A stretch of DNA of 19,571 nucleotides, taken from the NCBI GenBank assembly GCA_900769375.1, contig CAAGGN010000191.1, positions 1 to 19,571 of the forward strand, read 5' to 3'. This DNA is from Clostridia bacterium (lineage in GTDB: Bacteria > Bacillota > Clostridia > Oscillospirales > Acutalibacteraceae). The translations under genes were made by a program, and so were the position numbers. Below, one piece after another: positions 7,368-14,494 of this stretch (the first letter of the stretch is position 1; each line of letters starts with the position of its first letter). The notes beneath the pieces were generated by a model, which was not told the origin of the DNA, made no database searches, and saw only the letters and a program-made list of their open reading frames with translations.

Positions 7368-9278
7368 ATGGCTAAAAGAATTTGTTCGGCAGTTTTGGTA
7401 TTTGCTATACTGTTGCTGTGCGGAATTTCGGTTTCAACTCCGCCCCAAAATTTATATACTTATTGCCATACGGATGAAGATATTGTCAAAACCTTAAAGT
7501 CAGAAGATATAGTTGGGTTTAATTCCTGCGGCGCAGAGGGAAACCGCATAAAAATAACCGATGGAGATGCAGGCATTATATTTGAAGTGCAGGATATAGC
7601 GTTTCGGTCGGTTAGAATAAACGTAGATAAAAAAGAAAAATCCGTACCCGTTCAGATTTTTGTTGATGAGGGAGCAGGGTACGTATATAACCAATCTCCC
7701 TACGCTCATATATTAAGCGGAAATTCTTCCGTATCTCTTAACGTTAAGGGAGAAAATGCAAAATTCCTCAGAATAGATATAGATGAGGATTATACTCTTA
7801 ATTCGGTAGAGCTTCATCAAAAGGAAGCTAAAAAAAACGAATACACCCCAAAAACACCCTATTTTTTATATGGGATAACGGTGGTTTTGGCTCTTCTTTT
7901 AACATTGGTCTTTGCGTTGTTGGACAGAAGGTTCGCTATAACCGAAAAAATAACAGAAAACTTTAAAAAAGGCGGAAAAGCTTTTGCCTTTAATTTTGAA
8001 AAGTCGGTTTTCTGTTTGGTATTGATTTTAGGCGTTTGCTTTGCGGTTGCGAGACCCTTCGGGCACGTTGCGTGGGATTTTGATTCTCATTACAGAATGG
8101 CGCTATGTTCTTCGTACGGCGGTACGGTTTACGTTACCGAGGCCGACAGAAAGTGTATGAACGCTCACGCGGACTCTTTAATATCCGCCACTGCGGAAGA
8201 AAACGCGTCAAAAATCGAAGCTATGAATGACTCGGCTCAGATACTTTCCTCTGTGGAAAGAGGAAGACCGCGATTAACCCATTTTTCTATGGGCGTTCCT
8301 ATGGCTATCGCCAGATTTTTCGGCGTGGATTTTTACGGTCAGGTTTTGGCGGGAAGATTAGGCAACGTAATTTTATACGCTGTTTTATGTTATTTCGCCT
8401 TGAAAAAATTAAAAAGCGGAAAGGTTTTAATGAGCGTAATTGCCATGCTGCCCACCAATTTGTTTTTGGCCGCTTCCTATTCGTATGATACATGGGTTAC
8501 GGGCTTTGCCTTTTTGGGTATGGCGTATTTTATAAGTGAGTTGCAGCAACCTGAGAAACGTATAGAGTGTAAAGATACCGTTATAATGTGTCTGGCCTTT
8601 GCCGTGGCTTGCATACCCAAAGCGATTTATGCTCCACTTATTTTGTTGCCGTTGTTTATGAGCAAAAGAGAGTTTGGTAATAGGAAGTCTTACTACCGCC
8701 TTTATCTGCTTATACTTGCTGTTTTGGCGCTGTTCTTTGTTCTTATGTCTCTTACGGTAATTTCCGGAACGGGAGATTTGCGCGGTGGCGCAGTAAACCC
8801 CAAAGAGCAGATAACGTTTATATTAAGCAATCCCTTTAATTATGTGAAAATATTATTCGGCTTCCTGAAAGGATATTTATCTCCCGTCAATGCAGGGGAA
8901 TATATGCTCCACTTTGGATATGCGGGAATAGGAGCGGGTAAATGGATTTTAGTGGCGGTGATGCTTGCAGCAACCCTTACCGATAGCCATATTAACCATA
9001 ATTTCCGTATAAGAGTGTCAAGCATAGGAGTATTCGCAGTAACCGTTGTGTTAATTGCTACTTCAATGTACGTGGCCTTCACGCCCGTAAAATATGAAGT
9101 CATTAACGGTTGTCAACCAAGATATTTAATTCCGCTTTTATTCCCGTTACTTTCGGTCTGGGGAATAAAGGGAGTATATATTAAACGTAACAGATGGATT
9201 TATAACGCCTTGATGATTGCGCCTGTGATTTTAGTGAATCTTTATAACGTTTATCATATATTTACACTGGGTATTTAA
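7368..9278 (+). CDS. DUF2142 family polytopic membrane protein (predicted GT-C-like)
   Basis: A 636-residue membrane protein. A first membrane segment (about 8-23) is followed by a soluble, probably extracellular beta-rich domain (about 25-160). Then come several transmembrane segments (165-185, 213-230 and many from 330 onward). DUF2142 hallmarks are visible: an acidic DFDSHY loop at 237-242 after the second core helix, LTHFSMGVPMAIARFFGV at 303-320, AGRLGN at 328-333, PTNLFLAASYSYD near 362-374, and QPRYLIPL at 583-590. Members are thought to be polyprenyl-phosphate-sugar-dependent glycosyltransferases acting on the outer membrane face; that role is inferred from family context. The extra N-terminal domain is not part of the minimal family. 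It is first in the operon, with AGGAGAAGGAG before the ATG. Confidence 0.82.
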   Translation: MAKRICSAVLVFAILLLCGISVSTPPQNLYTYCHTDEDIVKTLKSEDIVGFNSCGAEGNRIKITDGDAGIIFEVQDIAFRSVRINVDKKEKSVPVQIFVDEGAGYVYNQSPYAHILSGNSSVSLNVKGENAKFLRIDIDEDYTLNSVELHQKEAKKNEYTPKTPYFLYGITVVLALLLTLVFALLDRRFAITEKITENFKKGGKAFAFNFEKSVFCLVLILGVCFAVARPFGHVAWDFDSHYRMALCSSYGGTVYVTEADRKCMNAHADSLISATAEENASKIEAMNDSAQILSSVERGRPRLTHFSMGVPMAIARFFGVDFYGQVLAGRLGNVILYAVLCYFALKKLKSGKVLMSVIAMLPTNLFLAASYSYDTWVTGFAFLGMAYFISELQQPEKRIECKDTVIMCLAFAVACIPKAIYAPLILLPLFMSKREFGNRKSYYRLYLLILAVLALFFVLMSLTVISGTGDLRGGAVNPKEQITFILSNPFNYVKILFGFLKGYLSPVNAGEYMLHFGYAGIGAGKWILVAVMLAATLTDSHINHNFRIRVSSIGVFAVTVVLIATSMYVAFTPVKYEVINGCQPRYLIPLLFPLLSVWGIKGVYIKRNRWIYNALMIAPVILVNLYNVYHIFTLGI

Positions 9279-9300
9279 CCGATTTTAAAGGAGAATTTAA

Positions 9301-10098
9301 ATGAATTATACCGTAAAGGACCATACTTTTGCTATTTGCGCATATAAAGAAAGCGCCTTTTTGGAGGAATGTATTATATCGGTTATTAATCAGACCGAAA
9401 AAAGCAACGTTATTTTATCCACCTCTACTCCCAATGATAGCATTAAGCGCCTTTGCGAGAAGTATAATATTCCTCTTTATATAAACGATGGTATTAAGGG
9501 TATTGGCGGAGATTGGAATTTCGCGTACTCTAAAGCTCAAACACCGCTTGTCACAATTGCTCATCAGGACGATATATATGAACCGCGATATACCGAAGAA
9601 ATGCTTAATTTTGTTAATAAAGCAAAAGATCCCATTATCTATTTTTGCGGTTATGGTGAACTTAGAAACGGGGAAAAGGTTTACGATAACACCCTTTTAA
9701 AAATCAAAAAACTTATGCTTTCGCCCCTTAAAATAAAGGGGTTTTGGAAGAGCAACTTTATAAGAAGAAGGGTTTTATCCTTCGGCTGTCCCATTTGTTG
9801 TCCCGCAGTTACCTTTGTTAAGGAAAGGGTGGGAGAGAATCCCTTTACCAATGATTTTGGAAGTAATATCGACTGGCAACAATGGGAAATTCAGTCAAGA
9901 AAAAAGGGCTCGTTTGTTTACAATAAAAACCCCCTTATGTGCCATAGAATTCACGAAGAATCTACTACGAGCGAAATTATAGGCGACAATAAGAGAACAG
10001 AAGAGGATTATAAAATGTTCTGCAAATTCTGGGGCAAGCGTATGGCAAAAATAATATCAAAAATATATTCAAAAAGTGAAAAAAGCAATAATTTATAA
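9301..10098 (+). CDS. Family 2 glycosyltransferase (HQDD type)
   Basis: A 265-residue GT-A fold enzyme. It opens with the GT2 pattern FAICAYKES, ISVINQT and STSTPNDS. The metal/nucleotide-sugar motif is H88-Q-D-D91 in AHQDDIY instead of the usual DxD after the same strand. A cluster of Cys (GCPICCPAVTF near 160-170) precedes the acceptor region (CHRIHEEST). The sugar transferred cannot be told from sequence. It lies 22 bases after the DUF2142 gene with AAAGGAG ahead of the ATG, and 11 bases before the next GT2, so it is part of the same operon. It is cytoplasmic or peripheral, with no membrane segments. Confidence 0.87.
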   Translation: MNYTVKDHTFAICAYKESAFLEECIISVINQTEKSNVILSTSTPNDSIKRLCEKYNIPLYINDGIKGIGGDWNFAYSKAQTPLVTIAHQDDIYEPRYTEEMLNFVNKAKDPIIYFCGYGELRNGEKVYDNTLLKIKKLMLSPLKIKGFWKSNFIRRRVLSFGCPICCPAVTFVKERVGENPFTNDFGSNIDWQQWEIQSRKKGSFVYNKNPLMCHRIHEESTTSEIIGDNKRTEEDYKMFCKFWGKRMAKIISKIYSKSEKSNNL

Positions 10099-10109
10099 AG
10101 GAAACTTAT

Positions 10110-11069
10110 ATGAGTGATAAAAAAGTATCTGTTGTAATTCCCGCATATAATTCCGAAAAATATATCGGTCGATGTCTTGAAAGCATTATAGATCAGACGT
10201 ATAAAAACATTGAAATTATAATTGTCGACGACGGTTCCAAGGATGAAACCGCAAGAGTTATTGATTCCTTTAAGGATAGGATTCCGATAAAATATATTTA
10301 TCAAGAAAATACGGGGGCTGCAGGGGCCCGTAATCACGGCCTTTCGCTTGTTTCAGGGGATTACGTAACGTTTTGCGATAGCGATGACGTTTTGGCTCCC
10401 GAGTTTATAACTGAGCTTGTTGAGGAGTGCGAAGGCGGCGCTGATATGGCCGTGGGCGGATATAGCAATATAACCGAGGAAGGCAAACTTTTATCGGTTA
10501 GATATATTTCAGAGGGGCCGCTTGGGATTTATGCCAACGTGGCTACCTGCGGAAAGCTTTATAAAACCGAATTTATAAGGGAAAACGGATTAAGGTTTTT
10601 AATCGGAGCTACCCTCTTTGAAGATTCATATTTTACCCTTAAGGCATATAATTGCGCTGATAAAATAGGGATTTGTAAAAGCGCAGGATATAGAATTATT
10701 GAAAATCCGGCTTCTGTAACCAGAACTACCGGTAAGAAAATCAGTGTTATTGACGGGGTTTTAGAGACCTTCTTAAAAATCAAGAACGATATTATTCCAA
10801 GAGACGAAAAAATAATGGAGTATTTTTTCATAAAATCCGCAATTTATGCCGTGCTTTTCTCCTGTAAAGGCGCAAATAAAAAGGATATTTATGATAAATA
10901 CGATATGCTTTTTGGTTGGATCAAAGAGAATACTAAAAACAAAAATCCTTATATTACTCTAAAAAATAACGGAGAAATTTTTTCGGTAAGATTTATAGTA
11001 TGGTGTTTTAATATACTTCGAAAAATGGGATTTGCAAAATTTTTCGTATGGCTTTACAGTAAAATTTAA
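10110..11069 (+). CDS. Family 2 glycosyltransferase (EpsJ/WfgS-like)
   Basis: A 319-residue GT2 enzyme with textbook motifs: VSVVIPAYNSEKYI at the start, VDDGSKDET (39-47), ENTGAAGARNHGL (66-78), CDSDD (89-93) as the nucleotide-sugar/metal site, and LFEDSYF (169-175) as the likely catalytic base region. The order and length fit capsule and exopolysaccharide glycosyltransferases. Donor and acceptor cannot be named. An AAAGGA site precedes the ATG, 11 bases after the previous gene. The next gene starts 14 bases after its stop, consistent with a single operon transcript. Confidence 0.92.
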   Translation: MSDKKVSVVIPAYNSEKYIGRCLESIIDQTYKNIEIIIVDDGSKDETARVIDSFKDRIPIKYIYQENTGAAGARNHGLSLVSGDYVTFCDSDDVLAPEFITELVEECEGGADMAVGGYSNITEEGKLLSVRYISEGPLGIYANVATCGKLYKTEFIRENGLRFLIGATLFEDSYFTLKAYNCADKIGICKSAGYRIIENPASVTRTTGKKISVIDGVLETFLKIKNDIIPRDEKIMEYFFIKSAIYAVLFSCKGANKKDIYDKYDMLFGWIKENTKNKNPYITLKNNGEIFSVRFIVWCFNILRKMGFAKFFVWLYSKI

Positions 11070-11083
11070 AATCAAAATTGGTG

Positions 11084-12328
11084 ATGCACTTGAATTTAAG
11101 TAAGAAAAATGCTGTTTGGAATATGCTTGGCGCAACCGCCAATGCGTTTACGTCCTTAGTATTTGTGATGATAGTAACCTTTGTTAACGGCAAATCGGAA
11201 GCAGGCATATTTTCATACGGCTTTGCTACCGCTCTTATCCTATTTGCTTTGGCAAATTATATAACAAGGCCTTATCAAGTTACCGATATTTCTGATAGAT
11301 ATAGCGATTCGGACTATATTTACGTAAGGATATTTACCTGTCTTATATCCATCGTCTGTGCGGCGGGATTTTGCATAATTCAGCAGTATGCAGTTTATAA
11401 AACGGCTATAATATTGCTTCTGTGCGTGTATAGGGCAATTGAGGCCTTTATTGAAACCTATTATGCCATAATCCAAAAAAGAGATTTGCTCTATAAGGTG
11501 GGTATCTCACTAACTGTAAGGGCTGTTTTGGGTGTAGCGGTATTTTTGGTAGGCGATATTTTAACGAAAAATTTAATAGTTTCAATATCCCTTCTTATAG
11601 CGGTTAACCTATTCTGCTTTGTTTTTTACGATTTGCCCAACGCCGTTAAATGTGAAATCAAGAGAAGCAAGCCGTCCGCAAAGGTGGGCGCAACGCTTTT
11701 AAAAGTGGGCTTTTTTAATTTTGTTTTAACTGTACTCAATTCCCTTATTATAAATATCTCGAGATACGCTATTGATGAATATGAAACAGATATTGTACAA
11801 GCCATTTTCGGATATATAATTATTCCTGCCACATTTATGAATCTTTTTGGACAGTATATAATCCAACCTGTATTAACCACTATTTCTTCGGGTATAAAAG
11901 AAAAGGATTATAAAAAGATATCAGGTGTTATTCGCAAGGTATTGCTCATATTAGTTTGTGGTGGCGCAGGTGTTTCGGTTGCAGCGTTTTTCTTGGAAGC
12001 GCCCGTTTTATCCATACTTTTCGGTATGGATTTTGCGCCTTATAAAAAAGAAATGATGATAATCATAATCGGCTCTGTTATGTACGCCTTAGAGGTAGTT
12101 ATATCTTTTATTTTGGTGGCCTTCAGAGTTACGGGTATACAGGCCGCGGTTTATACCGCAATAACAGCTGTTTCCGGTGTTGCCGCTTTTACTTTTGTAA
12201 AGCAGAACGGTCTTACGGGCGCTTCGGTTACCTATGCCGCATCTATGGCGGTGTTGGCCCTTGCTTTAGGGCTTGTCTTGATAATTAAACTTTTGAAAAG
12301 CAAAAAAGAATGGGGGACAATCATATGA
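11084..12328 (+). CDS. Oligosaccharide flippase (Wzx-like, MOP superfamily)
   Basis: A 414-residue highly hydrophobic protein with about 12 predicted transmembrane helices, beginning NLSKKNAVWNMLGATANAF, the usual amphipathic start of Wzx/polysaccharide exporters. Family-like features include NYITRPYQVTD near the first periplasmic loop, a cytoplasmic KCEIKRSKPSAK loop and a C-terminal basic tail. It should move a lipid-linked repeat unit across the membrane. The start is uncertain: ATG at 11084 is chosen, while TTG at 11078 and GTG at 11081 are in frame and adjacent. The ribosome binding site is weak. The stop codon overlaps the next gene by four bases (ATGA), implying translational coupling. 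Confidence 0.87.
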   Translation: MHLNLSKKNAVWNMLGATANAFTSLVFVMIVTFVNGKSEAGIFSYGFATALILFALANYITRPYQVTDISDRYSDSDYIYVRIFTCLISIVCAAGFCIIQQYAVYKTAIILLLCVYRAIEAFIETYYAIIQKRDLLYKVGISLTVRAVLGVAVFLVGDILTKNLIVSISLLIAVNLFCFVFYDLPNAVKCEIKRSKPSAKVGATLLKVGFFNFVLTVLNSLIINISRYAIDEYETDIVQAIFGYIIIPATFMNLFGQYIIQPVLTTISSGIKEKDYKKISGVIRKVLLILVCGGAGVSVAAFFLEAPVLSILFGMDFAPYKKEMMIIIIGSVMYALEVVISFILVAFRVTGIQAAVYTAITAVSGVAAFTFVKQNGLTGASVTYAASMAVLALALGLVLIIKLLKSKKEWGTII

Positions 12329-13008
12329 AAACACTTATAATCATTCCTGCATATAACGAAGGGGAGAATATTGAGAAGGTTGTGGACAACCTCATCGAAA
12401 ATTTCCCTCAGTATGATTACGTGGTTATTAACGATGGCTCAAGGGATAATACCGAGGAAATTTGCAAACAGAGGGGATATAATTATATAAGCCATCCTGT
12501 AAACTTAGGTCTTGCAGGGGCTTTCAGAACGGGTATGAAATATGCTCTTAAAGAGGGCTACGAGGCCGCCATTCAATTTGACGGTGACGGTCAGCATAAC
12601 CCCGAATATATTGCCCCCATGCTCGAGAAACTTGAGAGCGGATATAATATCGTTATCGGTTCCCGTTTTGTGACCGAGAAAAAACCCGTTTCTCTTCGTA
12701 TGCTCGGCAATAATCTTATTGAGTTTGCCATACTGCTTACAACGGGTAAAAAGATAAATGATACCACCTCGGGTATGCGTCTTTTTGATAAAAAGATTAT
12801 CAAAACTCTGGCTATTAAAGAGGATTTGGGACCCGAGCCCGATACGGTAGCCCTTTTAATGCGCAAGGGCGCTAGAGTTTGCGAAGTTCAAGCATATATG
12901 AACGACCGCACCGCAGGGGAAAGTTATCTAACCCTTTCCCGTTCCATAGTTTATATGGCTCGTATGATGGTATCCATACTTATTCTTCAGTGGTTCAGAA
13001 AGGGGTAA
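12325..13008 (+). CDS. DPM1-like family 2 glycosyltransferase (polyprenyl-phosphate sugar synthase)
   Basis: A 227-residue GT2 enzyme with the DPM1/GtrB-type motif set: IIIPAYNEGENI, NDGSRDNT (36-43), HPVNLGLAGAFRTGMKYA (57-74) and FDGDGQHNPEYI (85-96). Such enzymes transfer a hexose from a nucleotide sugar to undecaprenyl phosphate on the cytoplasmic side. I placed the start at the ATG at 12325, not 12310, because GGGGGA at 12312-12317 is spaced seven bases from it and the start overlaps the flippase stop as ATGA. It lacks the two C-terminal membrane helices of GtrB, but the following DUF2304 gene encodes a separate small membrane partner, a recurrent pairing. Confidence 0.92.
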   Translation: MKTLIIIPAYNEGENIEKVVDNLIENFPQYDYVVINDGSRDNTEEICKQRGYNYISHPVNLGLAGAFRTGMKYALKEGYEAAIQFDGDGQHNPEYIAPMLEKLESGYNIVIGSRFVTEKKPVSLRMLGNNLIEFAILLTTGKKINDTTSGMRLFDKKIIKTLAIKEDLGPEPDTVALLMRKGARVCEVQAYMNDRTAGESYLTLSRSIVYMARMMVSILILQWFRKG

Positions 13009-13012
13009 AGAT

Positions 13013-13354
13013 ATGTCATTAACACTTAGAATTTTGCTTATAGTTTTTAGCATATTGGTTATGATTTTCGTGCTTCGAAAAATCAGAAAGACCGATTTCG
13101 TTATCGAGGATTCTTTCTTCTGGATTATTTTCTGCCTCGTGCTCCTCGTTATGAGTATTTTCCCGAATCTTTGCTACTTGGTTTCTAATCTCCTCGGCTT
13201 TGAATCCCCCTCGAACTTTATATTCCTCGTGGTGATTTTCCTGTTGCTCGCAAAGGTTTTCCTACTCACAGTAAAGGTTTCCAAAATGCAGATGAAACTA
13301 AATAACCTGATTCAGAAATACGCAATAGATTCCAATGAAAAGAATAAAAAATAA
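13013..13354 (+). CDS. DUF2304 family small membrane protein
   Basis: A 113-residue protein with three hydrophobic segments (about 3-20, 33-58 and 67-88) and a basic C-terminal tail (MQMKLNNLIQKYA then a KNKK end). Length, the LRKIRKTDF connector and the IEDSFFWIIF stretch fit DUF2304. These proteins nearly always follow a DPM1-like GT2 and probably act as its membrane anchor or as a flippase for the lipid-linked sugar; that role is inferred from association. It starts four bases after the GT2 stop and is the last gene of the operon, followed at once by a strong terminator. Confidence 0.9.
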   Translation: MSLTLRILLIVFSILVMIFVLRKIRKTDFVIEDSFFWIIFCLVLLVMSIFPNLCYLVSNLLGFESPSNFIFLVVIFLLLAKVFLLTVKVSKMQMKLNNLIQKYAIDSNEKNKK

Positions 13355-13400
13355 AATAACACACCCCGAAAAGAGAAATTCTCTTTTCGGGGTTATTTTT
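13355..13400 (+). terminator. Terminator of the polysaccharide operon
   Basis: CCCCGAAAAGAG (13364-13375) pairs perfectly with CTCTTTTCGGGG (13381-13392) around AAATT. An outer AATAA/TTATT extension and a T run follow. Confidence 0.95.
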
Positions 13401-13417
13401 TGACTTTTTAAAGCATC

Positions 13418-13446
13418 TTTACTTTTGAGCAGCGATATGATATAAT
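13418..13446 (+). promoter_or_regulatory. Extended -10 promoter of the structured RNA
   Basis: TATAAT (13441-13446) is preceded by TGA, a perfect extended -10. A weak -35, TTTACT (13418-13423), lies 17 bases upstream. The predicted start, seven bases past the -10, is G13453, exactly the first paired base of the RNA's outer helix. Confidence 0.85.
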
Positions 13447-13452
13447 AACCGT

Positions 13453-13592
13453 GCTACACGAATTAAACAACCACTATTCGGGGGATAATACCTTGGCAAA
13501 AGGTGTTTTCCTCTATTCCCGTATAGTGGATTCGTGTAGCAACGACGGAGGATAAACACTTTTTCGGCACATCCTTCGGGGTGTGCTTTTTT
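13453..13592 (+). ncRNA. Compact structured RNA with possible pseudoknot, family not recognised
   Basis: Helices seen by eye: P1, 11 perfect pairs (13453-13463 with 13530-13540); P2, 7 perfect pairs (13471-13477 with 13523-13529) after a 7-nt bulge on the 5' side only; P3, CGGG-GATA with TATTCCCG (13479-13487 with 13514-13521, one bulge); an apical ACCTT/AAGGT hairpin (13490-13494 with 13500-13504). The unpaired apical 3' strand GTTTTCCTC (13505-13513) can also pair with GAGGATAAAC (13548-13557) outside P1, with one bulged T, which would make a pseudoknot. Transcription start and terminator bracket it at about 140 nt. It could be a free small RNA or a leader controlling the Cys-rich gene at 13612. 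I compared it mentally with common riboswitches, SRP RNA, 6S and tmRNA and found no match. Confidence 0.75.
13567..13592 (+). terminator. UUCG-capped intrinsic terminator of the structured RNA
   Basis: GCACATCC (13567-13574) pairs with GGGTGTGC (13579-13586), including one G-U. The TTCG loop is closed by C-G, an exceptionally stable tetraloop, and six Ts follow. It lies only 20 bases before the ATG at 13612, so it could act as an attenuator for that gene. Confidence 0.93.
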
Positions 13593-13611
13593 AATTGTGA
13601 GGTAAAATGCT

Positions 13612-13821
13612 ATGCGAAAAAAACAGATAATTGATATAACGGGAATACCCTTAACACCATCAAAGCAAGGTCGTAAATGTCGTGGAAACGGTGAGCATTC
13701 GGAATATGAGTGCTGTTGTGATGAATGTGATTATTATTTGTTTTGCTTTCCGCAATACGATGACAGGTTGTTAATAAACAGATTTAAAAATTGGGTTAAA
13801 AATTTGCTGAAGATTGAGTAA
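13612..13821 (+). CDS. Small cysteine-rich protein, function unknown
   Basis: A 69-residue protein with Cys at 23, 34, 35, 36, 39 and 45 and His29, concentrated in a central block reading CRGNGEH then ECCCDECDYYLFCFP. The spacing suggests a metal site (zinc or iron-sulfur). The N-terminus is basic and ITGIPLTPSKQG is distinctive; the C-terminus is an amphipathic basic helix. From memory, short proteins with this GNGEH/ECCCDECD signature recur in gut Clostridia as uncharacterised proteins. There is no signal peptide. The start is set by GAGGT at 13599-13603. No separate promoter is visible between the upstream terminator and the ATG, so expression may depend on read-through from the structured RNA. 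A palindromic terminator follows four bases after the stop. Confidence 0.8.
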   Translation: MRKKQIIDITGIPLTPSKQGRKCRGNGEHSEYECCCDECDYYLFCFPQYDDRLLINRFKNWVKNLLKIE

Positions 13822-13824
13822 ATA

Positions 13825-13860
13825 AAAAATGCTATGAGCGAATTCGCTCATAGCATTTTT
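13825..13860. terminator. Perfect palindromic bidirectional terminator
   Basis: Positions 13825-13842 are the exact reverse complement of 13843-13860, giving arms of 18 bp with an A run on the left and a T run on the right. It ends the Cys-rich gene on the plus strand and can also end the leftward minus-strand transcript through the four-helix-bundle gene. Confidence 0.93.
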
Positions 13861-13863
13861 GTA

Positions 13864-13889
13864 TCACTTGCCGAAGGCAAACTTAGTTG
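13864..13889. repeat. Left copy of the cassette-flanking direct repeat
   Basis: This 26-bp element begins TCACTTGCC and ends GGCAAACTTAGTTG. It differs from the copy at 14468-14494 only in the loop of its small hairpin (GAA here, GTCA there) between identical TTGCC/GGCAA arms. It lies just past the palindromic terminator. Confidence 0.8.
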
Positions 13890-13933
13890 ATTGATAGTTC
13901 GATTCCAAGAAAGCCGTATTTGCTTTGATGTTT

Positions 13934-14299
13934 TCACTTGGCAATGCTCATATTTTCTTTTGCTGTGTTAATAGATTTAACGAGCATTCGTCTTAAAATT
14001 CCGCATTCCTGCAAAAGTTCTTTAGCGGTTTCTTCGGATATGGCAGTTGAGCCGCCAAGCATATCAATCCAATGTTCTGTTTCGTTACATTCTTTTAAGG
14101 CGATATGTAATTTGTTTATAAAATCCGCTTTGCTTACTGCGTAGTTGGCCTCGTGAATATTAGCACCGATAGATGTGGAACTGCGCACAATTTGATTTAC
14201 AAGCACACCTCTGCCTTTTTTGGTATCAACTTGGTCGCACACGGAAATTATATGCAAAGCCAACGCTCTTGCTCGTGTTCGTATAGGTGAATCCTTCAT
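13934..14299 (-). CDS. Four-helix-bundle protein (S23/23S rRNA intervening-sequence family)
   Basis: A 121-residue all-helical protein beginning MKDSPIRTRARALALHII. Family signatures are clear: LVNQIVRSSTSIGANIHEANYAVSKADFINKLHIALKE, split here as LVNQIVRSSTSIGANIHEA (about 32-50) and then KADFINKLHIALKECNETEHWI. This corresponds to the R-S-x-x-S-I-x-A-N-x-x-E-A pattern of the S23/IVS family, relatives of the Avd accessory protein of diversity-generating retroelements. These small basic proteins are presumed to bind nucleic acid, often in inserts within 23S rRNA. I chose the ATG at 14299 because AAGGAG lies just upstream; a longer frame to 14341 reads into repeat DNA. No reverse transcriptase or rRNA is nearby. 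Flanking repeats suggest it travels as a cassette. Confidence 0.88.
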   Translation of the reverse strand: MKDSPIRTRARALALHIISVCDQVDTKKGRGVLVNQIVRSSTSIGANIHEANYAVSKADFINKLHIALKECNETEHWIDMLGGSTAISEETAKELLQECGILRRMLVKSINTAKENMSIAK

Positions 14300-14321
14300 A
14301 AATTTCTCCTTTAGGTGATGA

Positions 14322-14471
14322 GTGAAGTTTTCGCGATGCAAAAGTGAAGTTACTCGCTTCGCTCATAGTGAAGTTTTTGCGATGCAAAAGTGAAGTTAAG
14401 TTTGCCACTTCGCCCCTTGGGGCGAAACTTCACTCACACAAGTGAACTTCACTGCGTAGTCGCAACTTCAC
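14322..14471. repeat. GTGAAGTT array that inverts around a palindrome
   Basis: GTGAAGTT occurs at 14322, 14344, 14368 and 14390 (spacings 22, 24, 22). Its reverse complement AACTTCAC occurs at 14426, 14445 and 14464 (spacing 19). Between the two halves lies TTCGCCCC-TT-GGGGCGAA (14409-14426). The spacers are themselves small hairpins (for example TTTGC-GAT-GCAAA). The array fills the space between the RNA methyltransferase stop and the four-helix-bundle start, so its transcript would be highly folded just upstream of that ribosome binding site. Confidence 0.85.
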
Positions 14472-14494
14472 TTGCCGTCAGGCAAACTTAGTTG
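14468..14494. repeat. Right copy of the cassette-flanking direct repeat
   Basis: This 27-bp element is in the same orientation as the copy at 13864-13889 and nearly identical to it. It supplies the last eight residues (QLSLPDGK) and the TGA stop of the methyltransferase gene on the minus strand. Confidence 0.8.

Noticed and set aside
12310..12324. Upstream ATG for the DPM1-like gene
   Set aside because: GGGGGA is spaced correctly for the ATG at 12325, which overlaps the previous stop as ATGA; the earlier ATG lacks a site.
13453..13592. SRP RNA, tmRNA or a second 6S RNA
   Set aside because: The SRP GGAA-tetraloop domain, the tmRNA tRNA-like end and the 6S central bubble arrangement are not visible.
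13934..14299. Avd of a diversity-generating retroelement
   Set aside because: The fold family is related, but there is no reverse transcriptase, template repeat or variable repeat in the window.
14300..14408. Longer frames upstream of the four-helix-bundle protein
   Set aside because: They translate the GTGAAGTT repeats and lack family similarity; AAGGAG precedes the ATG at 14299.
14322..14494. CRISPR array suspected from regularly spaced short repeats
   Set aside because: The repeat core is only 8 bp, orientation flips midway, the spacers are themselves hairpins, and no cas genes are present.
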